DNA of 64,000 nucleotides from Motacilla alba alba (taxonomy: Eukaryota > Chordata > Aves > Passeriformes > Motacillidae): positions 1,097,501 to 1,161,500 of the forward strand of contig NC_052028.1 of assembly GCF_015832195.1 (NCBI RefSeq), written 5' to 3'. The notes below the pieces were generated by a model. That model saw only the letters and a program-made list of their open reading frames with translations. It did no database searches and was not told the DNA's origin. Shown in pieces: positions 1 to 11,413 of this stretch (within the stretch, counting starts at the first letter, position 1; each line of letters starts with the position of its first letter). Made by a program: the position numbers and the translations under genes.

Positions 1-78
1 TGACCCTTCCTGTACATCCAGCCAGGCTTGTCCCGCTCACAGCTTGTTCAGGTAACCACCCTAAGGGGCTCTGAGGTG

Positions 79-133
<55 letters not shown>
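79..133. repeat. (AAT)n microsatellite
   Basis: About 18 uninterrupted copies of the trinucleotide AAT/ATA. It yields a run of isoleucines in one frame, which is not coding. Arrays this pure are usually length-polymorphic. Confidence 0.97.
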
Positions 134-134
<1 letters not shown>

Positions 135-678
135 CAACAACCACTGCATCTTGACAGTTTTATTGCAAGTGTTCCTGCCTGTACTGACCCATGGCTGCTG
201 GTCATCGATGGGGTCTGGTGGCACCAGGGCACCTCTGGGTGTTTGGGAAGGTTTAGGAATGGTGTCCCTGTCACCGTGTCACAGCTTCCTGCAGAACTGG
301 GAGGAGAGGGGACGTGCGGCTCTAGCAAAGGGACTTCCTAGAGTGCAGGGAAAAAGGAGCAAACGCCCTGTGCCAGGCAGTAACTCAGCACCCCCGGCCC
401 CAAACCAGCAAATTCAGCTGATGTTTAATGCACACACGAAGAGCACAAAGTCCAGCACAGCCTGGGAGCCCACGGCACAAACCCCCGCACGTGAGGAGCC
501 CTCTCTTACGCCTCCAGAGCCTCTCCTGTATTTCTTCCCGAGCCCTGCGAGGTGCCAGCAGACCGTGCCACCTTGAGCTCAGCGATCACCAAGCTCTGCA
601 GGCAGTAAAGAGCGATTTCCCGTTCCAGCCCCCGCGTGTGCCGTGGATGGAGCGCGGGAGCGGCCCCGGGCTGCCCTG
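134..678. other. Intergenic DNA, no gene seen
   Basis: Moderately GC-rich unique-looking sequence. Open frames exist on both strands but none has splice sites, a recognisable domain or protein-like composition. Confidence 0.5.
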
Positions 679-732
679 CCCAGAGAGAGCCCTGCCGGTG
701 CCCAGAGAGAGCCCTGCCGGTGCCCAGAGCCC
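679..732. repeat. 22-bp tandem repeat, about 2.5 copies
   Basis: Two full copies of a 22-bp unit (core CCCAGAGAGAGCCCTG) at 679-700 and 701-722, then a partial third copy. It lies in a GC-rich stretch shared with the minisatellite at 910-1026. Confidence 0.85.
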
Positions 733-909
733 CGCGGTGCCCTGCGACAGCCGGCACCCTTGTCCAGGCTGGGAAAAGCCCTCTGGCATTGCTGCTGTCC
801 CTGGAACCACGCAGCCAGCGCAGGGCTACCCAGCCCCACTGCTGGGCCGTGCACTGGCCATGGCCAGCCTCTGCCCTGTGGCCCCAAGGGCACGTGAGAC
901 AGCCCGCGG

Positions 910-1026
910 TGTCCCTGCTCCCGCGGTGTCCCTGCTCCCGCAGTGTCCCTGCTCCCGCAGTGTCCCTGCTCCCACAGTGTCCCTGCTCCCGCAGTGTCCC
1001 TGCTCCCGCAGTGTCCCTGCTCGCAG
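910..1026. repeat. 17-bp GC-rich minisatellite, about 7 copies
   Basis: Unit TGTCCCTGCTCCCGCAG, repeated head to tail with single-base variants: CGG for CAG in the first copies and CCACAG in the fourth. The last copy is truncated. The open frames across it exist only because the repeat lacks stops. Confidence 0.95.
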
Positions 1027-1264
1027 AAGATGCCCACTGGGGTAGGGAGGGATGAAGGACCGAGACGGTGAGGATGGGCTGGATGTCAGCCCCCCAGAGC
1101 CCCTGACCCTAAGGCACACCAAGAAACCTGGTAATGGCTCTGGGCCTGTGGGAAGCCCAGCATGGGCAGCAGGAGCAGGCACAGCGTGTCCCTGCAGCTG
1201 CAGCTGCTGCTGGAAGGGTGGCAAGGCTTGAAGGCACATCATAGTAAGCAACAGGGCTCTCCTC

Positions 1265-1416
1265 TACACATAGATTATACAGAAATATAATCATTCCTTT
1301 TTTCTGTCAAAATATATAGCTATGTCTATCGTTACATATTTCTATAGAAATATATCAATTATATAGAAATATATCGATTATATAGAAATATATATCCATC
1401 TTTAGTTCTTCCCTTT
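1265..1416. repeat. AT-rich degenerate tandem array
   Basis: Repeated blocks built around TATAGAAATATAT, spaced about 19-20 bp apart between 1335 and 1400. The array abuts the 5' edge of a CR1 fragment. Related A/T-rich motifs resume just after the CR1 tail at 1613-1660. Confidence 0.7.
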
Positions 1417-1612
1417 GGGGGTGGGGAGGCCCTGGCACAGGATGCCCAGAGCAGCTGTGGCTGCCCCTGGATCCCTGGCAGTGTCCAAAGCCATGTTGGA
1501 CAGGGCTGGGAGCAGCCTGGGGCAGTGGAAGGTGTCCCTGCCATGGCAGGGATGGAATGAGCTGAGCTTTAAGTTCCCTTCCAACCCAAACCAGTCTATG
1601 ATTCTATGATAT
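1417..1612 (+). mobile_element. CR1 LINE, truncated 3' end
   Basis: About 195 bp matching the familiar avian CR1 3' region: a GGGGAGGCCCTGGCAC block, 'gctgtggctgcccctggatc', a 'gagctttaagttcccttcc' block, and a terminal TCTATGATTCTATGAT tail (the CR1 octamer repeat). It is 5'-truncated, as most avian CR1 copies are, and non-coding. The same blocks recur at 24.78-24.95 kb. Confidence 0.92.
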
Positions 1613-4145
1613 AATGTTTCTATAATCTAGAAATACATATAAAATACTATATTTTTCAGTGAGTTTCTGAGCTGGTCTGTGAACTGCTGGTGAACATGCA
1701 CAGCTCACAACAAGGAGAAGGGGCAACCCAGTTGACCAGGGCTCCATGAGGGTCCCAGGGAGCTCTCCCTGTGTCCCCAGCCCACCTGGCGCGTGGCCAG
1801 GGCCTTTCATCCTGGCTGCTTCATTCCCAGCACAGCAGGAGAAGCTGATCCTGAGCCAGAGCTAATTGGAAGCCACATCAGAACATGAGTCAGGGAGCTG
1901 ATCACAGCACAGCACTGCTTCACCATCCCACTGGACAAAGGATTGCTTCCCTAAATCCATTACTGGAATTTTATTTTCAAGCCTGTCATGCGGCTGAAAA
2001 GGTTGTGAAGCTGTTTGAACGTTGCCCTGCAGGGGAATTTAGCTGAAGAGCTGCTTTCTCTAAGGCAGCACCTTCATCTCCCATCTCTGTGATCAGATCA
2101 GCGCTGAGACTCGAAGTTCATGTTGTGTCACCAAAAGCCACCTCACAGGACACACAGAGCACTGCTGACTGGTGCCTGCACAGCGCTCTCCTCCATGGGG
2201 AAATGGTGGCTGTTCCCAGCAGCTGCAACCAGCTCCATCCAAGAATCCCCTGGGCACTGCTCTCCCCGTCAAACTAAACCTTGCTCTCATTCACGTGGGT
2301 CTGAGTTCAGAGCCCACCCAGATTTTAGCCCCATGTTAACATGTGTAAGCACAGCTCCAAAATTCACCTGGTCCATGATGTTTGGAAAGATTTCTCCAAG
2401 CCAATGCCCAGCACTCTCCCAAAAAGCTCAGGCATGTGGCTGGCCAGTGCCCTGTGCCTCAGTCCCCCAAGGCCAGTGCGGGGGCAGAGCTCTGCTGACT
2501 CAGAGCTGTCGGCTCCACTCAGGCGATCAAGAGAGGAGCTGCCCTGAGCTGCTCAGGAACAAGGAGTCATTGCAGGAGGCAAGAGGTCTGGGCAAGATCA
2601 GAGGAGAGGGAATGGCAGCCTGGAGCCTGGGATCAGGCATCCCGGCTAGTGACAGCCTTTTCTCCAGCTGAGAGAGAAAGAACTTCTCCAGCTCCAACAG
2701 GAGCTGCTGGCGTTTGAATAACCTCCCTACATGTGTCAGACCTGGCAGAATATCACACAGTTCGTGGACTGGTCTGGCTGTGGCAGTACCCAAATGAAAA
2801 GGTTAATTACCCCTCTGGGTCACTGGCAGTGCTGCTCCCTCCCTCGGGCAGAGGCTCAGAGCTCCTAGGAAGCCACAGTGGGGTCTCAAAACCTCTTGTA
2901 GAGCCCAAAGTCCCACTCCAAGCACCCAGAGAGGGTGACAAGCTGGTTGGTCTCTTCCTGGCAGGGACAGTCATTTCCCTGGGGGCAAACATGGGTCAGA
3001 AGCTGGTGGCTTTTCCAGCACTCTGCATCACACACTGCTCAGAGGAGCAAGCCCTCTGCCAGGTCCACTTCAGCCTCTTCTGGGCTTCTCCCACCCAAGC
3101 ATGAGCCAGCCCAGCAGAACCCATCTCCTTCACCATGGCAGGGACAGAGACAGCAGGAAAACAGCACAGATCTATTTGAAAGCATTTAAAGCCTGAGCTA
3201 AGCCCTAAACTATCCATTTCCTTAAACAGACTGCTTGGAAGAGCTCCAGCTGGGCCATTAGCTCAGGTAAGTTCTCCACCATCCAGCCATGTCACTTTTC
3301 TGCTTCATAAAAAGAAATACATTAAAAATACATATTTGCTCCTGAAATTGGTTTCAGCAGCACTGAGCATCCCTAGACTGATGAGTTTCGCTCCACACAC
3401 CCAGCTGCTTTCTATGAAAAAGCTTATTTTGAGTTAAGATAATAATCTGGGCAGGGTTTGGTTGACCCTTGCATCCCACAGTGTGGCTGGCACCAGCAGC
3501 TGAGGGAACATCTTGAGTGTATCCAGTCCTGCTTGGCTGTGAGGATGCCTCCACTGAAGCCACGTGCTCTCCTACTAAAAGGATTTCTTCAGTCACAGAG
3601 ACAGACACAGCCAAGCTAAAAAACACCCAGGTGAGGTGAGATCCAGCCTTTCCTGCACGCTGCCCTGCCTGAGTGCCACAGGGACTGGCCCTAAGTCAAG
3701 GGTGCAGGGCAGTGAGAATCACTCCGTGCCCGGGTTTGCACTGCTCAGCAGAGCCCAGGGTATTGATCTCCTCCTGGGCTGCCCTGTGGCACTCAGCACT
3801 GCTCTCTGAGGTGCTTCTCAAACAGCCCATCCATTTTCCCAGCTCCCTGGCCATGTTCCAAGGTCTTTTCATCTCTGTTTCTCATGTGAGACATTGAGGC
3901 AGGGTGAGCACAGCCACTCGTTTCCTACAGCCCATTGGAGCTGCCTGAGGATATGGGGCTTGCAGAGGCTCCAGGGTGCAAATCAGAGCTCCAGCTCTTG
4001 CTGGACCTGCTTGCTGGGCTCCAGGGTCATTTTCTCTCCGCTGAGGGAAGACGCAGTGCTGGGAGCCACTGGTATCTTGCTCAGCCAGAAAAGAAATGGC
4101 AGCTCCTGACTGGCACTGCCAGGGCTGCCATGGACGAGGCTCTCC
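1613..4145. other. Intergenic DNA, no gene seen
   Basis: After a short AT-rich stretch (1613-1660) this is ordinary unique-looking sequence. Open frames of up to about 180 codons occur, but they overlap on both strands without splice-bounded or family-like segments. Confidence 0.5.
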
Positions 4146-4326
4146 CAGGGGTGATGTGAGGCTGGTGGCTTCACGGTGACCCTGGGCTGGAGGAGGTCTG
4201 CAGCCCGGGGGTGATGTGGGGCTGGTGGCTTCACGGTGACCCTGGGCTGGAGGAGGTCTGCAGCCCAGGGGTGATGTGGGGCTGGTGGCTTCATGGTGAC
4301 CCTGGACGGGAGGAGGTCCGCAGCCA
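4146..4326. repeat. 60-bp minisatellite, three copies
   Basis: Three head-to-tail copies of exactly 60 bp, differing at only a few positions (core GGTGATGTGGGGCTGGTGGC). Because 60 is divisible by three, the minus strand stays open and reads as a 20-residue Pro/Thr/Ser-rich repeat within a 156-codon frame (4352-3882). I see no splice signals or homologous family, so I treat it as a repeat rather than a gene. Confidence 0.93.
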
Positions 4327-7300
4327 GAGCTGAGGTGCAGCTCCTCCTCCACCTCCTCGATGTAGATCCATGAAACAGGGCCTCACCTCACCCTGCTGAG
4401 GACCCAGGGCCAGGGAGCATCACCCAGGGCATCACCTTGTCACAGAGGGCACCGAGAGCATCACTTGGGGCACAGCAAGAGGAATGATAGCTCTGGGTCC
4501 TACACAGAGTGTTTGTTCACATGAGGACTGTGCACAGAGCAGCCTGGGCTGCAGGAGCAGCTTACTCCTCTCCCACTGCCCCTTGCAGCAGCTGCTCCAG
4601 TCCCTGAACCTCTGTGAGGACCTGCATGCCCTGGGAGCAGGTTTGGCTGGGATGGATCCCCCCAGGGCTGTGGCACGGTGGGCACAAGGCTTCTGGGTGC
4701 CGCTCCCTCCAGCTTGTGCACTGAGCTGGGAGCACCTCACAGAGCTGTGGGGATTTCCAGGAGAGGCAGTTTCACCAAGCCTGGCATCATTTCAGCACAT
4801 TTCAAATAAGTGGCAGAGATCTTCCAGGGAGCCTGGGAAGCATAAGAGATGCTCATGGGCCCAGCAGGGCTGAGATCTGATAAAGGCAAGGGCTCAGACT
4901 GATAAACCGCAAGTTAACTGGCAAAAAGATGGGATCAATGACCGATTGTGGGCAGGCAAAGAGCCCAGCACCCAGCAGAAATAATCTGTTTACGAGGGGA
5001 GTGTCACCACTATTTCCAGTTCCCTGAGAGTCGCTGGAGAATCAAAGGCGAGTCACTCTGGCAGGGCTGATTTTGGCCCAGTGCCTTAGTTGGGAAGAGA
5101 GGTTCTGCTCTGGAGGGTGGCTGCAGTGTCGCCTCGCTCTGCTCTGGCTCCCACCCTGCCCTGTCTGCTCCAGAGGAACCAGGAAGAGCCCGTTCCCAAC
5201 AAAATGATAGCCCAGGGAGCAGTGACTCATGCTGGGGATGACTCATGAAATCACACTGAGCCACAGCTTTTTCTGGCTTGGGGTCAGAGGCAAAGGCCAT
5301 CTCTGCCCTTGGAGGGGCTCGTGGCCGTTCCCAGTGTAGTACCCTGGGATAGCCTTTCCCAGTCTGGGCAATGATTCTGCCCTCTCCAGCAGGGATGCCC
5401 AAAACTGAGCTTTCCTTCTTGTCATGGTTATGAGATGAGCATTTTCCACAGAAAATGACTTTTTTAAGGGTGTAAGTAACATGGCCAACACGACAGGGGT
5501 GGTTGCAAGTGTTCATGACAACTCCTAGGCCATTGAGGCAGGCAGCTGGCTCAGAGCATCCCCTTCTCTCTAGCACAGGTGCTGAAAGGAGAGACCCTTT
5601 CAGTGGAGGAAACACGGCTGACTAAATGTCCTTCTCCTCCAAATCGAGGAGGACACAGAGCAGATTTCTGCTGCTGGTGGAAAGGAATAGGAGACAAAGC
5701 AAGATCAAACATCCAGGCCCCCATGCAGCTGTGGGAATCCTGAGGGCTGCAGAGATCAGTTCTGTCCCCATGGAGGCTGTCCCCAACCTCCGTGTGGTGA
5801 CACAAGCAGAGACATTGACCTGGAGGGACGCCGGGTGAAAGGGACACCCAGCTGCAGCAGCACCCTCCAGTAAAGCCGTGTGCCACCACAGCCATCACTG
5901 GTGGCTCTGCAGCCAAGCCCCAGCCTGCATAAACAGTGACATAGCTATGAGGGGTTTCTCACTTTGTGGCAGATTTTCCCAACCCTTTCTCAGAAGATAC
6001 TTCATTGCCAATTTAAAAATATCATTTACAACCAAGAAACGCTTCACCTTGCCTTTGGGCATGAATTTTTCCTCCTGCTTGGCTCAGCCCACTGAGCACC
6101 CAGGATTATTTCATGGCCTCTCCTGGTGGCACTGTGAATAATTTGCTTCCAAGGGCACGACGGGACAGGCTTCATGTGAGCTTTTCCTCACTTCCCCCTG
6201 TGTAAGGGATCATCTAGAAATGTGGAGAGCAATGATGAATTCCTGGCAGGACAGAGGGATTAGTCTGGGGGAGACTGTGATGAAGCAGTTGAGGAGCTTC
6301 CTGAACAGAGAAGCTGCAGCTGCACTGGAGAATAACGAGAGCATCCACTTGTTCAGAAGAGGTGTTAAGATCTTTTGCCCTGTGTTTAGTCTGAGAGCTG
6401 CACTGTGGATTAAGCAAAGACATTTGCACCTTTCATTTAATAAGGGCATATCTGGGCATCTGACTCTCCTTCATTATTAAATACCAGGCTCTTATTAGAA
6501 GCTGAAAAATGAAGAGTAGTAGTTTTTCTTTTATTTTAGCATTTATTTCCTTCTCTCCTGGGTACTCCTCCTGCTCTGATATCAGGGTTTTCTGGAGGAC
6601 ACATGATGGGAACATCTTCATCCAGTGCCACCAAAGGACCATAATGCAGGAGACTCCTCTTTCACAAATTGCAAATTTATAATTTTGCCACAAAATTAAT
6701 CACAAAATCACCCATTTCCCCTAAAAGACTTTGAAACCTTGTGAAAGAAAAGCCAAGCTTGTTCAGAAGCAGTTCCCATTGCCAGCACTGTCCCCAGGGT
6801 ACATCCCAGGGGAGCCAGGAGGGCTTTGCAGACCCGAGCCAGCAGGGACAGTTCTCCTCCTTCATGCTCATCCCAAAACTGCACTACTCTTTTGCTGGCT
6901 GCTCTCCTGGCGGCATTTTGCTTTGAGCTGGAAGCAGCTCCTGTTGTGACACCTGAAGTCACAGCTCAACTCGGTGGGACATGGCCAGGCCACTCAGCCA
7001 ATGTCCCCAGCCACGCACAGGGCTGGTGCCACCGTCCCCTCCTGTGCAGCAGCGTGAAAAGTGCTGGGCCAGCGTTGCTATTCAGTGCTGCCTATTTATA
7101 TCCCGAGAGGGAGATGAGGACCAGCCGTGCAGCTGAGCCAGCCCCTGCGAGCGGGGGATATTTTTAAGCTCTGGTTTTGAAGAGGTTGGTAATGAACCCA
7201 CAGCTTTGCTCAGCAGCAGCTGCACCCCCTCCCCAGCCCCTGCCCCGGCCTCTGCCCCTTCTCCGGGGCCAGGACCTGGCCCGGCCTGGGGAGTGCTCCA

Positions 7301-8160
7301 GGGGAGCTGTGTTTGTACTGGGCTCTGAGCAGGGGGGTCAGGGCACAGCTCGGCTCTGGCACAGCTCTGCCGGCTGCGAACCCAGAGCCTGGCCCAGCGC
7401 CGGGCTCTCTGAGCTGAGTTTAGACTCCCGAGAGCCCAAGAGGTTACAGACAGCAATTACAGCCCACTGCTAATTGTACACACATTACTGGCTGCCATTT
7501 GGGCACAGCAGGCAGGACACAGGAGCCCTTTGGCCAGCAGGTCCAGCAGCTCTGTGACAACTCTCCCATTGCAGATCCTGCTGATCCCTGCTTCCTGCCC
7601 AGCCTCTGAGCCAGGATGGCCTTGGGGATTGCTGTCCCCTTTGGGGGACCCCCATTGCCCTTGGGAACATCCCAGCTGTGTCACCTGCTTCCCAACGTGC
7701 TGTCCTGTGCTGTCCTGGCTGAGGGTCCTCACTGGCAAAGGGAGGAAAGGGGATGCTGAGTGTCTGCAAGTCTGAACTCATCCCTTGCACTTGGGGAACC
7801 TCCCAGAGAGGAATGGGACAGGGAGCAGCACCCCCAAACCTGCCAGACCTCAGCTGCCTCGTGTCCCCAAGCTTTTGTACATCCACAGTCTGGGGCTAAT
7901 CCAGCTGGAACTGGGACCAAGAGAAAAACTCCTGCTGGTCCCAGCCAGGCAGGCTGGGAGCTCAGGCAGGGTCCTGGTAGGGAGCAAGCTGGGAGCCCTG
8001 TTTGGGGCCATGCATGCTGGCAGAATGAGAGGGGGGACCCACCAAAGCAGAGCCTTGCTGCCCAGCCAGACACCTTGCCACCTGTATGATCTGTTTCTAT
8101 TTTCCTGACTTTTTTCTTTGAAGCCAGGTGGGTCTGAGCCTCTGGGCCAGGGAATAGCTG
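4327..8160. other. Intergenic DNA, no gene seen
   Basis: Mostly unique-looking sequence. The longest open frame (minus strand, 5615-5010, 201 codons) has no recognisable domain and no exon-like borders. A GC-rich patch at about 7,080-7,420 contains a TATA/MEF2-like cluster, listed separately. Confidence 0.5.
7087..7170. promoter_or_regulatory. TATA/MEF2-like cluster in a GC-rich patch
   Basis: CTATTTATAT at about 7,089 and GGATATTTTTAAGC at about 7,157 are near matches to the MEF2 consensus; the first could also act as a TATA-type element. Both sit just before a GC-rich stretch (7,200-7,420). The motifs are visible; any function is inference. Confidence 0.2.
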
Positions 8161-8545
8161 GGGGCTGCCACAGCTCTTCTCTCTCCATTACCTTTCTTAT
8201 TGAGTTGTCTCTCATACTGCTAACGGCAGCAAACCACACTACAGGCGTATTAAGGATTCTCCATGCAAAACTGATAAGCTGAAGCCTCATTATTATCCCG
8301 CCAAGTGATTATCTATCCTTGATGAAGCCTCATATTTGCCCAATTTCAGATGGAAACCTTCCCCTTTTCAATTTGAGACTAATTCATTTCTTGACTCCTG
8401 GTTACAGTGCAAGATATCACAAACACTCCCTGGCTCTGATTTATATCGTTAAGAATCGTTTACTTGCAATTAAAATGAGCCTTCAGGGCTTTTGCAAACA
8501 AGGCGGATTAGCCAACGGTAAAAAATTTGCTTTTTGTAAACAGCA
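8160..8545. promoter_or_regulatory. Candidate conserved non-coding element
   Basis: An AT-rich, CpG-poor, non-repetitive block standing out from the GC-richer flanks, dense in short motifs of the kind found in developmental enhancers (GATTA, CAATTAAAA, TTTGCAAA, GATAAG, TGTAAACA). No coding potential is visible. Its status rests on composition only and needs an alignment. Confidence 0.3.
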
Positions 8546-8919
8546 GCTTCAGGCTATGAAACAGTCTGGGAGGGGAGGGAACCAGACGGAGCTGCCCCAG
8601 GGCTGTGGGTGGAGGAGAACCAAGAGGGGGCCTTTCCAATTTCCCCTGAATCCATCAGAAATCCCCTGGGTTGCTGGGTGCATCCCCAGGCTCAGCTCTA
8701 GGGAGTCTTGGCATGACAGTGTTCCCAGCACCCTCAGCATCCCCATCTCCCAGCTCTTTCCCTCCTGCTTTGGGAAGTCTTTTGGGTGATGGAGCTCTCC
8801 CTGCACCTCTCAGGGCTTGTTCCCCACTGCTTTGAGCCCCAGAAAGGGTCTGGATGAGGCTCCATGTGCTGACCCCAGGGATTCAGGACTTGAACACTGC
8901 AGCACAAGCCTCCAGTAGA

Positions 8920-9060
8920 GATGTCACCTAGCAGCATACTCATAATTAGGATAATTAACAATAGGATCATATAATTGGCAAACTCTCCTGCTCTTACAGC
9001 TGTTCCAGGCAACAAGAAGACAAACAACCCTCTTAAAACATTAACTTGGCCAAATCCTGG
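8920..9060. promoter_or_regulatory. Candidate non-coding element, homeodomain-like sites
   Basis: Short AT-rich block containing CATAATTAGG, ATAATTAACA and ATATAATTGG within about 50 bp, which are homeodomain-type TAATT cores, followed by AAACATTAACTTGGC. It lies between the AT-rich blocks at 8.2 and 9.6 kb. Inference from motif density only. Confidence 0.25.
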
Positions 9061-9589
9061 GCACTGAGGATGGAAAGAGTCCAAATCCCAGCATGGAGAG
9101 CAGCACACTGGGCATTTCCAGGAGGTAATGAGGAGCTGAGGCAGTTTCAGAGAGGTGCTGGGCAGTCTCTCTGTCCCCATCAGCTGGGTACCCAAGGGCC
9201 TGGCATCAGCTGGTGCGGGATGTCAGAGCTCAACCACTTGGAGAGGACCCAAAAAGAGGGTCATAAACCACCGAGTGTAAATATAGCACAAACCAAATGC
9301 TGGGCTCCTTAGAAAGCATCATCCCTGCTAAAAACTGGAGATAAACCATGGCAAGACACCACTCTGCTGGTGGGTGTGGCTCTTGCCCTGATTTCTCACG
9401 AGGTGAGCACCAAGGGGCTCTCACCCCTCCTGAGTCCACTCACTTCCCTTGAAGGAGGCAACCTGGAATAGACATGGAAGCCTCAGGGAAAGTGTCCTGG
9501 GCAGCGGGGTTAGCACATAACCTCGGTGAGCTGAGGTCACTGCTCCAGAAGCAGCTCTTGCCTCCTGAAGACCTCTGAGTAGAACACGA

Positions 9590-9870
9590 ATTCCCCCAAG
9601 TTATCAGCTGTGGCTCCCTCTGATTACATGGAGAATTTATTTGGTGAATGGATAATTTGAACCTATAGAGTTATGAATTATGACCTTAATCTGATCATCG
9701 CTTTGTTCCATTTTTAATTAGCTTAGTAAAGCTGTAGTCATTTAACTTGGTAATATACTTGCTTAAGTGCACGTCTGATTGCATATCCTTTTTATATCCA
9801 TCAGAAGCACTTGGGACTGCTTCACTCCATCTAACTGCAACCTGGGGCATGAACTCTGAGCAAACCTCAA
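9590..9870. promoter_or_regulatory. Candidate conserved non-coding element
   Basis: AT-rich block with TAATCTGATCATCGCTTTG, TTTTTAATTAGCTTAG and ACTTGGTAATATACTTG. It has low CpG and no repeat character or open frame. It looks like unique non-coding sequence under constraint, but conservation cannot be judged from one genome. Confidence 0.3.
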
Positions 9871-11413
9871 GTAATATTAAGTTTACAAGCGGGCTGCTCT
9901 GCTCCTGAGTGGGCTGAGTGCTTCCCTGTTACTGCATTAGAGCTGGCAGCAGGAGGAGGGTGTGGATAAAGTGCCCCAGTGCCAGGCAAAAAATGGGAAT
10001 TTGAACTCCAGGGGCTGTGCAGTCAAGACTCGGCCGTTTTGTGGTCAGCACACGGGGCAGCTTCATGTAGCAGGAGGTTTTGGAGAGCACAAAGGCAGGT
10101 GCTTCAGAGCCCCTGTCCGGAGGGGCCTCTGCCTGAGCTCTGTGCCTGCCTGCAGGCAGATGGATGGCTTGGAGTTATCTGCTCTCAACAACCTTAGTGG
10201 TGCTCACAGGAAGCTTTTATCCTTGGAAGGGATAAAAGTGAAGTGGAGGGCGTGGGGCTGGGCAGTCTGAACTGCCTGTCAGACCTGCCAGCCCTGAGAC
10301 ATCCCCAGATGCCCCAGCCAGCTGGCCAGCAGGGCTCAGGTTTTATAGCCTTTGGTGCTGACACCTGAGGACTCATTTATGGCCCAGGGGCTGAGATTCC
10401 CCTGGTCTGGGATCATGCTGCATTGCCAGCACTTCTGGGTTACACAAGGCAAATAATTTCCTTGGTTTTCCCATCTGTAAGGAGGGGATAATGGTGCTGG
10501 CTGCCAATGCCCTTTGAAAGCCATTGATTTGAAGTGCTCTCACTGGAAGGTCTTTACTATTGCTTTTCCCAACCTCGCTACTTTCAGACTTCCACAGGAT
10601 TTTGGATAGCTTCTGCAAAGGTATGGAGGTACTGTTGGAATCTTCCTGTCCTGAAAATATGTGCTGCTAGTCTGCACCACAAGGTACCTGTTGCACCATC
10701 CCCCAGGGATCAGCTACAGCGGTCAGAGGAGGTGCTGGGGGTGAAAGTGTGGCACAGATGGGATTTTTATTCAGAATATCAGCATAAGGAAGTGGTAGTA
10801 GTTCAGTGCACAGCCATGTTTTTCCCTGTTTCTCCCTCCTGATCGTGTTGCTGGTCCTTGCACAAGCACCTGTCCCTGGCTCTGGCTGAGGGCCAGGTGT
10901 GCCCAGGGTCCCAAAATCACATTGCAATCACACCTGCACTGGGCAGAGGTGCCAGCACCAGCAGGCATGAGGGTGTTAATGAAATAGAACCACTGCCCTG
11001 CTATGTTTTTTACCTTTTCCCACTTTATTACTTAATTCACAGCAGGGCAGTTCCACATCCATCCTCCCGGGACTGGATGTAATCAGAACTGTATTTAATC
11101 ACCTGTCTTATTAATCCCTAACATTCTGTGTGCCAGCCTCACTAACGGGGCTGTGCAGGAAGGTAGTGCTGAGGTGGGAAGGAATTAAACAGCTTTATCC
11201 TAATTGAAGGCCAAGCCACCAGTTCCTCAGCAGTCAAATGCTGTAACTTTTACTGGTTTCACTGCATGATGTGGCCCAAAATCTCCTGTGCAAGAAGGAA
11301 CAGAGGCCTCAGAGGCAGGTGATGCTCCCAGGGACAGCCCAAGGCTTGTCTCAGAGCTTAAGCAAAAGGGTCTTTCATGTAGATCCTCTTATGGCACCAT
11401 TGTCCTTAACCCC
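9871..11413. other. Intergenic DNA, no gene seen
   Basis: Unique-looking sequence. No open segment has convincing splice borders, and I recognise no repeat before the LTR that begins at about 11,414. Confidence 0.45.

Noticed and set aside
3882..4352. 156-codon minus-strand frame with 20-residue repeats
   Set aside because: The repetitiveness comes from the 60-bp minisatellite. Nothing outside the repeat supports coding.
5010..5615. 201-codon minus-strand frame
   Set aside because: A Cys/His-containing stretch (CGKCSSHNHDKK) recalls a zinc-binding motif, but spacing fits no known finger and the rest is not protein-like.
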